NCBI GenBank assembly: GCA_022567155.1 | Contig: JADFHN010000018.1 | Span: 1 to 56,988, forward strand | Direction: 5' to 3' | Length of the DNA stretch: 56,988 nt | Source: Bacteroidota bacterium | Lineage (GTDB): Bacteria > Bacteroidota > Bacteroidia > Cytophagales > Cyclobacteriaceae | In this document: positions 53,525 to 56,988 of the stretch, piece by piece | How positions within the stretch are numbered: the first letter of the stretch is position 1 | How the letters are laid out: each line of letters opens with the position of its first letter | Translations under genes and position numbers: made by a program | The notes under the pieces: generated by a model | Database searches by the model: none | What the model was told of the DNA's origin: nothing | What the model saw: the letters and a program-made list of their open reading frames with translations, nothing else

Positions 53525-54695
53525 TCAATCCAATCTTTTCAAGTGCCTGCCCGATATCCTCCATCAGAAGTTCCGGGTCTTCCAGGCCAATATAAAAACG
53601 TATGAAATTAACCAGTGCATTATTTTGTTCGCTGTCTTTTTCTGTGCCAGCAGTAGCCGGAAAAACGAGTGATTCGTAACCTCCCCACGATACCGCCAGC
53701 AAAAACCGCTTCAGCGAATTGCAGAATTCCTCCACTTTCTCCACATCTGAGGTTTTCAGCGCCAGTGTAAATAACCCGCCTGCTCCGGTCATCTGCCTGT
53801 TTGCAAGTTCAATCTGAGGATTTTCCGGGTGAAATGGATAATATACCTTTTCTATACCGGGGTGTTGTGATACATAATCAACGATTCTCCGGGAGCTTTT
53901 ATCGATGCGCTCCATACGTATCTCCAGAGTACGCAATCCGCGTATCATCAGCCATGAATCCTGCGGCGACAGCTTGGCGCCGAGCGTCATGAATTCATTT
54001 GTAAATATTTTTTTGATCATATCAGAGGATGCGCATATCACACCGGCGACCAGGTCGCTGTGTCCGGCAAGGTATTTGGTAGCTGAATGCACCACAATAT
54101 CAATACCAAAACGATGTGGTTTTTGAAACAGGGGCGAGCAATAACTGTTGTCGGCAATAGTAATAAGATTATGGGTACGTGCTAATGTGGCTATTTTATC
54201 AAGGTCCTGCAGCTCGAAAGTGAATGAATTGGGTGTTTCCAGGTAAATCACTTTGGTATCAGGTGTAAGTGCCTTTTCGAAGTTCTGGTGATCAGTGCCG
54301 TCCACGTATGTGGTTTTCACACCGAAGCGGGGAAGGATATCATTCAGCAGCTTTTTTGTCCATGCATAGGGGTCCTGTACCGAAACTATATGGTCGCCGG
54401 TTTGCACGTTGGCCATAATGGCGCTGGCTATAGCTGCACTGCCGCTGGATAATACAAGTGCATCTTCCGTTTCTTCGAGTGCAGCAATTTTTTTTCGCAA
54501 AATGTCGGTTGTAGGATTATTTCCCCGTGTGTAAAGCTGATAGTTGAATTCATCGAGAAGCTGGGTACGCATCGTGGCCACATCGGGAAAAGAAAAATTA
54601 CTACTCTGCATGACCGGCGGAGCAACCGACCAAAAATAACGCTCGCGTTCTTCACCCAGATGGTTCAATATCTCAGACAAATCGTGTTTTTTCAT
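53511..54695 (-). CDS. Cys/Met-metabolism PLP enzyme (gamma-lyase / gamma-synthase family)
   Basis: 394 residues of the trans-sulfuration PLP family. PLP lysine in the motif VVHSATKYLAGHSDLVAG (near residue 200), YTRGNNPT near the N-terminus and a C-terminal SWGGYESLVFPA. Members include cystathionine gamma-synthase, cystathionine beta- and gamma-lyase and methionine gamma-lyase; sequence alone does not separate them. The start overlaps the permease stop by four bases, hinting at uptake and breakdown of an amino acid. Confidence 0.85.
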   Translation of the reverse strand: MKKHDLSEILNHLGEERERYFWSVAPPVMQSSNFSFPDVATMRTQLLDEFNYQLYTRGNNPTTDILRKKIAALEETEDALVLSSGSAAIASAIMANVQTGDHIVSVQDPYAWTKKLLNDILPRFGVKTTYVDGTDHQNFEKALTPDTKVIYLETPNSFTFELQDLDKIATLARTHNLITIADNSYCSPLFQKPHRFGIDIVVHSATKYLAGHSDLVAGVICASSDMIKKIFTNEFMTLGAKLSPQDSWLMIRGLRTLEIRMERIDKSSRRIVDYVSQHPGIEKVYYPFHPENPQIELANRQMTGAGGLFTLALKTSDVEKVEEFCNSLKRFLLAVSWGGYESLVFPATAGTEKDSEQNNALVNFIRFYIGLEDPELLMEDIGQALEKIGLNDDR

Positions 54696-56005
54696 TTTTC
54701 CGGAATAAATTTTTTTAAAAGATAATAAAGCGGAAGGCCGGCCGCAAACAATCCCAGACCAATCATGGCCGGTACAGTATCGGATATCAACACATTTACC
54801 GTCACTATAAGTAGAAACAGTATAAAAATCAATGGAGTTACCGGATAAAACGGAATCCGGTAACCGGCAAAATCACCTTCATGTCTTTTTCGCAATATAA
54901 ATAAGGTTGCTGCCCCTGTTGCCAGGGCAATGCTGTCGATTGACATGACATAGCTCACAATTTTCTCGAAAGTGCCTAGTAAAAAGACCGACAGGATAAT
55001 AATACCAATAAAGAAAACTAATGCAAATTCCTGTGTTTGGGTTTTCGGATTCACTTTTTTAAAAACAGCGGGTAGCATACCGTCGTCGGCCATGGCATAA
55101 AATACACGCGGTACGGACATGATTGTCACATTCACAAAGCCCATGACCGACACAAAAATCATAATGGATACAAGCTTAAATCCTGCCGGCCCGAAAATAC
55201 GGCCTGCCATATCAGAGGCGACCAGTTTTGAATGCATCAACCGTTCAAATCCAAGCACATGGTAGTAGGCATAGTTCACACCCAGGTACAGTATTATTAC
55301 GATGCCCATACCGGCCATAATACCACGGGGGATTCCTTTTGCCGCGTTTTTTATATCACCGCCGAAATTCATGGTTTGCTGGTAACCGCCATAGGTATAG
55401 AATATGGCAATAAGGCTTATGCCAAGGGCGCCAATGAAATCCGGAGGATCAGGTAATGGTAATGTTTCCGGCGGAACATCCGTGGCGTAAAAGATGCCTG
55501 CAAACAGCGCCAGTAACATAATGATTTTAGTAGCGCTGAGAATATTCTGGGTTCGTGCGCCGGTTTTTATTCCCAAATAGTTTAGCATCCCGAAAAAAAG
55601 CACCAATAGGATTACCGTTGTGTTTATTCCGTATTTGGTTTGCCATGATTCCGGAAATACTACAGGTGCAAGGTATTCCACTCCGATCAGCGCTACACCG
55701 GCTGCTCCGGCGCCATAGGTGAGTACCAGCACCCAGTTGACCATGAACGCATAAGCAGGGTGGTAACAATGTGAAAATATCTTATAAAAACCACCAGGCA
55801 CATGATAGCGCGAACCAATTTCGGCATAGGTAAGGGCGCCACAAATGCTTACAAGACCACCCAGAATCCAGGCCAGAAAAAACAGGAGTGGATGGGAAGC
55901 TGCACTTGCCACCATGGCTGGTGTCCGGAAAATGCCCACGCCGATTACGAGGCTGACAACAATCATAGCCACATCAAAAGTTCTCAATTTGGGATTAATG
56001 GGCAT
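54692..56005 (-). CDS. APC-superfamily amino acid permease
   Basis: 437 residues with about twelve membrane helices, starting after MPINPKLRTFDVAMIVVSLVIGVGIFRTPAMVA, which contains the GVGIF motif of the APC superfamily. Amino acid uptake, specificity unknown. It heads a minus-strand operon with the PLP enzyme and galK, with four- and 14-base overlaps. It is divergent from the lipoprotein gene at 56067, with a 61-base spacer. Confidence 0.88.
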   Translation of the reverse strand: MPINPKLRTFDVAMIVVSLVIGVGIFRTPAMVASAASHPLLFFLAWILGGLVSICGALTYAEIGSRYHVPGGFYKIFSHCYHPAYAFMVNWVLVLTYGAGAAGVALIGVEYLAPVVFPESWQTKYGINTTVILLVLFFGMLNYLGIKTGARTQNILSATKIIMLLALFAGIFYATDVPPETLPLPDPPDFIGALGISLIAIFYTYGGYQQTMNFGGDIKNAAKGIPRGIMAGMGIVIILYLGVNYAYYHVLGFERLMHSKLVASDMAGRIFGPAGFKLVSIMIFVSVMGFVNVTIMSVPRVFYAMADDGMLPAVFKKVNPKTQTQEFALVFFIGIIILSVFLLGTFEKIVSYVMSIDSIALATGAATLFILRKRHEGDFAGYRIPFYPVTPLIFILFLLIVTVNVLISDTVPAMIGLGLFAAGLPLYYLLKKFIPEK

Positions 56006-56066
56006 ACAGAAAGGATAAATGTTTTTACAATGATAATAGAATCCGGGAATTTTCTATATTCCGGAG

Positions 56067-56988
56067 ATGCAATCTGTGAAAAAATCAATCTCCTGTTTCT
56101 TGTTTCTGTCTGTAATTTTTCTTTCGGGCTGTTCTGCTCCGAGCCAGAAAATTTTCTTTCTGTCCAATATAAATGCCGGAGCGGAAACTCCCATCTACAC
56201 CACCTATGCGGCGGCGATGGAGCGATCGGAATTTGTGCTGGATGAAGCGTATGAGTTTCACTTTTATAATTCACAGGAAGGCATTGATTTTATCACCGAT
56301 ACCGGAGGCGACATATGTATCGGCTTTGTGATTGAGGGCCAATGGCGATACAGGCTGAGCGACATGTATAAAGCCCCGAAAATCACGGTTTCCTATCCGG
56401 ATATGGTACGTTACCACTACTTTCCGGTTGAAGGATTGAAGGTGGAGATAACATTTCTTGTGAAAAGTTCGCACACTGCTGTAATGGATGTATCGCTTGA
56501 AAATGACCATTCGGAACCAATGGAATTTGACATGGTACTGTTTATGCGAAACGATTACCGGGCATTTGACGATGTGACAATAATAGATGACTCTACGTTT
56601 TATTTTACCCACCAGGAGTATCCCGATTCCTGGACCACCGGCCACAATCTTCCTTATGCCGATTCAATAAAAAACATGCTGATGCTATCAGGCAGAGCTG
56701 GTGAAATGGTTGCTTTTAATTCGATATCGGGCGAATCGCCTGTTATTCCTTTTTATGTATTTCCGGAAAAAGAACGGGAGTTTCAGGTAACCGGCCGTTC
56801 AATATTAGAAAATGGTGAACGAAACATGGCCTTGTCGCCGGAAACGAGATTGCAGGTCGTAAAAGGTCAGGATTATTCCCGGATCATTACCGAAAACAGC
56901 CCGGTATGGCAGGATATGGAGGGAAGCATAAACAGAGATGGCTATTTCAGAGTTGAACTGGGTAATCTGGGCGTTGTTGAAAACGGGG
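56067..56988 (+). CDS. Secreted lipoprotein, N-terminal part (runs off the window)
   Basis: Open reading frame of 307 codons without a stop before the window ends. Signal peptide MQSVKKSISCFLFLSVIFL with the lipobox LSGC (cysteine about 22) followed by SAPSQ. The mature part is beta-rich (FEFDMVLFMRNDYRAFDDV, HQEYPDSW) and resembles a carbohydrate-binding or glycoside-hydrolase-linked N-terminal domain, but I cannot name a family. The start ATG at 56067 is preceded by the rare purine-rich run ccggag. Confidence 0.75.
   Translation, partial: MQSVKKSISCFLFLSVIFLSGCSAPSQKIFFLSNINAGAETPIYTTYAAAMERSEFVLDEAYEFHFYNSQEGIDFITDTGGDICIGFVIEGQWRYRLSDMYKAPKITVSYPDMVRYHYFPVEGLKVEITFLVKSSHTAVMDVSLENDHSEPMEFDMVLFMRNDYRAFDDVTIIDDSTFYFTHQEYPDSWTTGHNLPYADSIKNMLMLSGRAGEMVAFNSISGESPVIPFYVFPEKEREFQVTGRSILENGERNMALSPETRLQVVKGQDYSRIITENSPVWQDMEGSINRDGYFRVELGNLGVVENG

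Noticed and set aside
1-56988. CRISPR array, tRNA or rRNA genes
   Set aside because: No regularly spaced identical repeats with unique spacers were seen, and no cloverleaf or rRNA segments were recognised. A tRNA scan would be the decisive check.

Overview
The window is chromosomal DNA of a member of the Bacteroidota, most likely a Bacteroidales/Marinilabiliales-type environmental anaerobe. The evidence is a PorT-like and a PorE-like type IX secretion protein, a Na+-translocating NADH:quinone reductase operon, a stand-alone TonB plug lipoprotein, DUF2851 and DUF5606 proteins, TAnnTTTG-type -7 promoter boxes and almost no Shine-Dalgarno signal. By eye the DNA is around 40% GC. I see no tRNA, rRNA, CRISPR array, prophage or intact transposase.

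Layout. 1-622: gene-free, GC-rich repeats followed by a REP-like hairpin pair. 0.6-4.4 kb: aspartate kinase, fructose-1,6-bisphosphatase, and an engB operon with DUF5606 and a small helical protein. 4.5-8.8 kb: PorE-like OmpA protein, ubiE, porT and an SDR oxidoreductase. 8.8-14.5 kb, minus strand: a hydrolase, a secreted protein, a lipoprotein, a 1026-residue TerB-ABCG transporter and a frameshifted cytidine deaminase. 14.6-23.8 kb: saccharopine dehydrogenase-like protein, rnhA, aroQ, xerD, pyrD, ftsK, a dead DUF559 gene framed by inverted repeats, a LolA-like protein and pyrF. 23.9-27.2 kb: DUF2851, a polytopic membrane protein and a PglD-like acyltransferase. 27.2-31.7 kb: a 666-bp spacer with a diverged internal duplication, a nucleoside phosphorylase and small envelope or hypothetical genes. 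31.8-35.3 kb: adenine deaminase, a 42-residue lipoprotein, cmk and ispH. 35.4-41.5 kb: nqrABCDE without nqrF, then a Tat-exported class V aminotransferase homologue. 41.6-43.8 kb: mnmA, a repeat-rich spacer and mazEF. 44.0-50.1 kb: an AddAB-type helicase-nuclease pair. 50.2-52.3 kb: a radical SAM protein, a hairpin cluster and a lipoprotein. 52.4-56.0 kb, minus strand: an overlapping operon of permease, Cys/Met-metabolism PLP enzyme and galK. 56.07 kb to the end: an N-terminal part of a secreted lipoprotein.

How the genes work together. Most of the window is housekeeping: pyrimidine synthesis (pyrD, pyrF, cmk), purine and nucleoside salvage (adenine deaminase, nucleoside phosphorylase, a broken cdd), menaquinone (ubiE) feeding the Na+-pumping Nqr complex, isoprenoids (ispH), chromosome dimer resolution and segregation (xerD, ftsK) and double-strand break processing (AddAB-type). 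The envelope theme is type IX secretion (PorE-like, PorT) and lipoprotein trafficking (LolA-like).

The most unusual material is in the spacers. A family of C-rich palindromic repeats (core cccacccct...cccctcc) sits in inverted orientation on both sides of a DUF559 nuclease relic and again beside mazF. Several other hairpin families occur in the gene-free stretches. The clearest gene-level oddities are the missing nqrF, the broken cytidine deaminase and the amber codon in the DUF559 gene.
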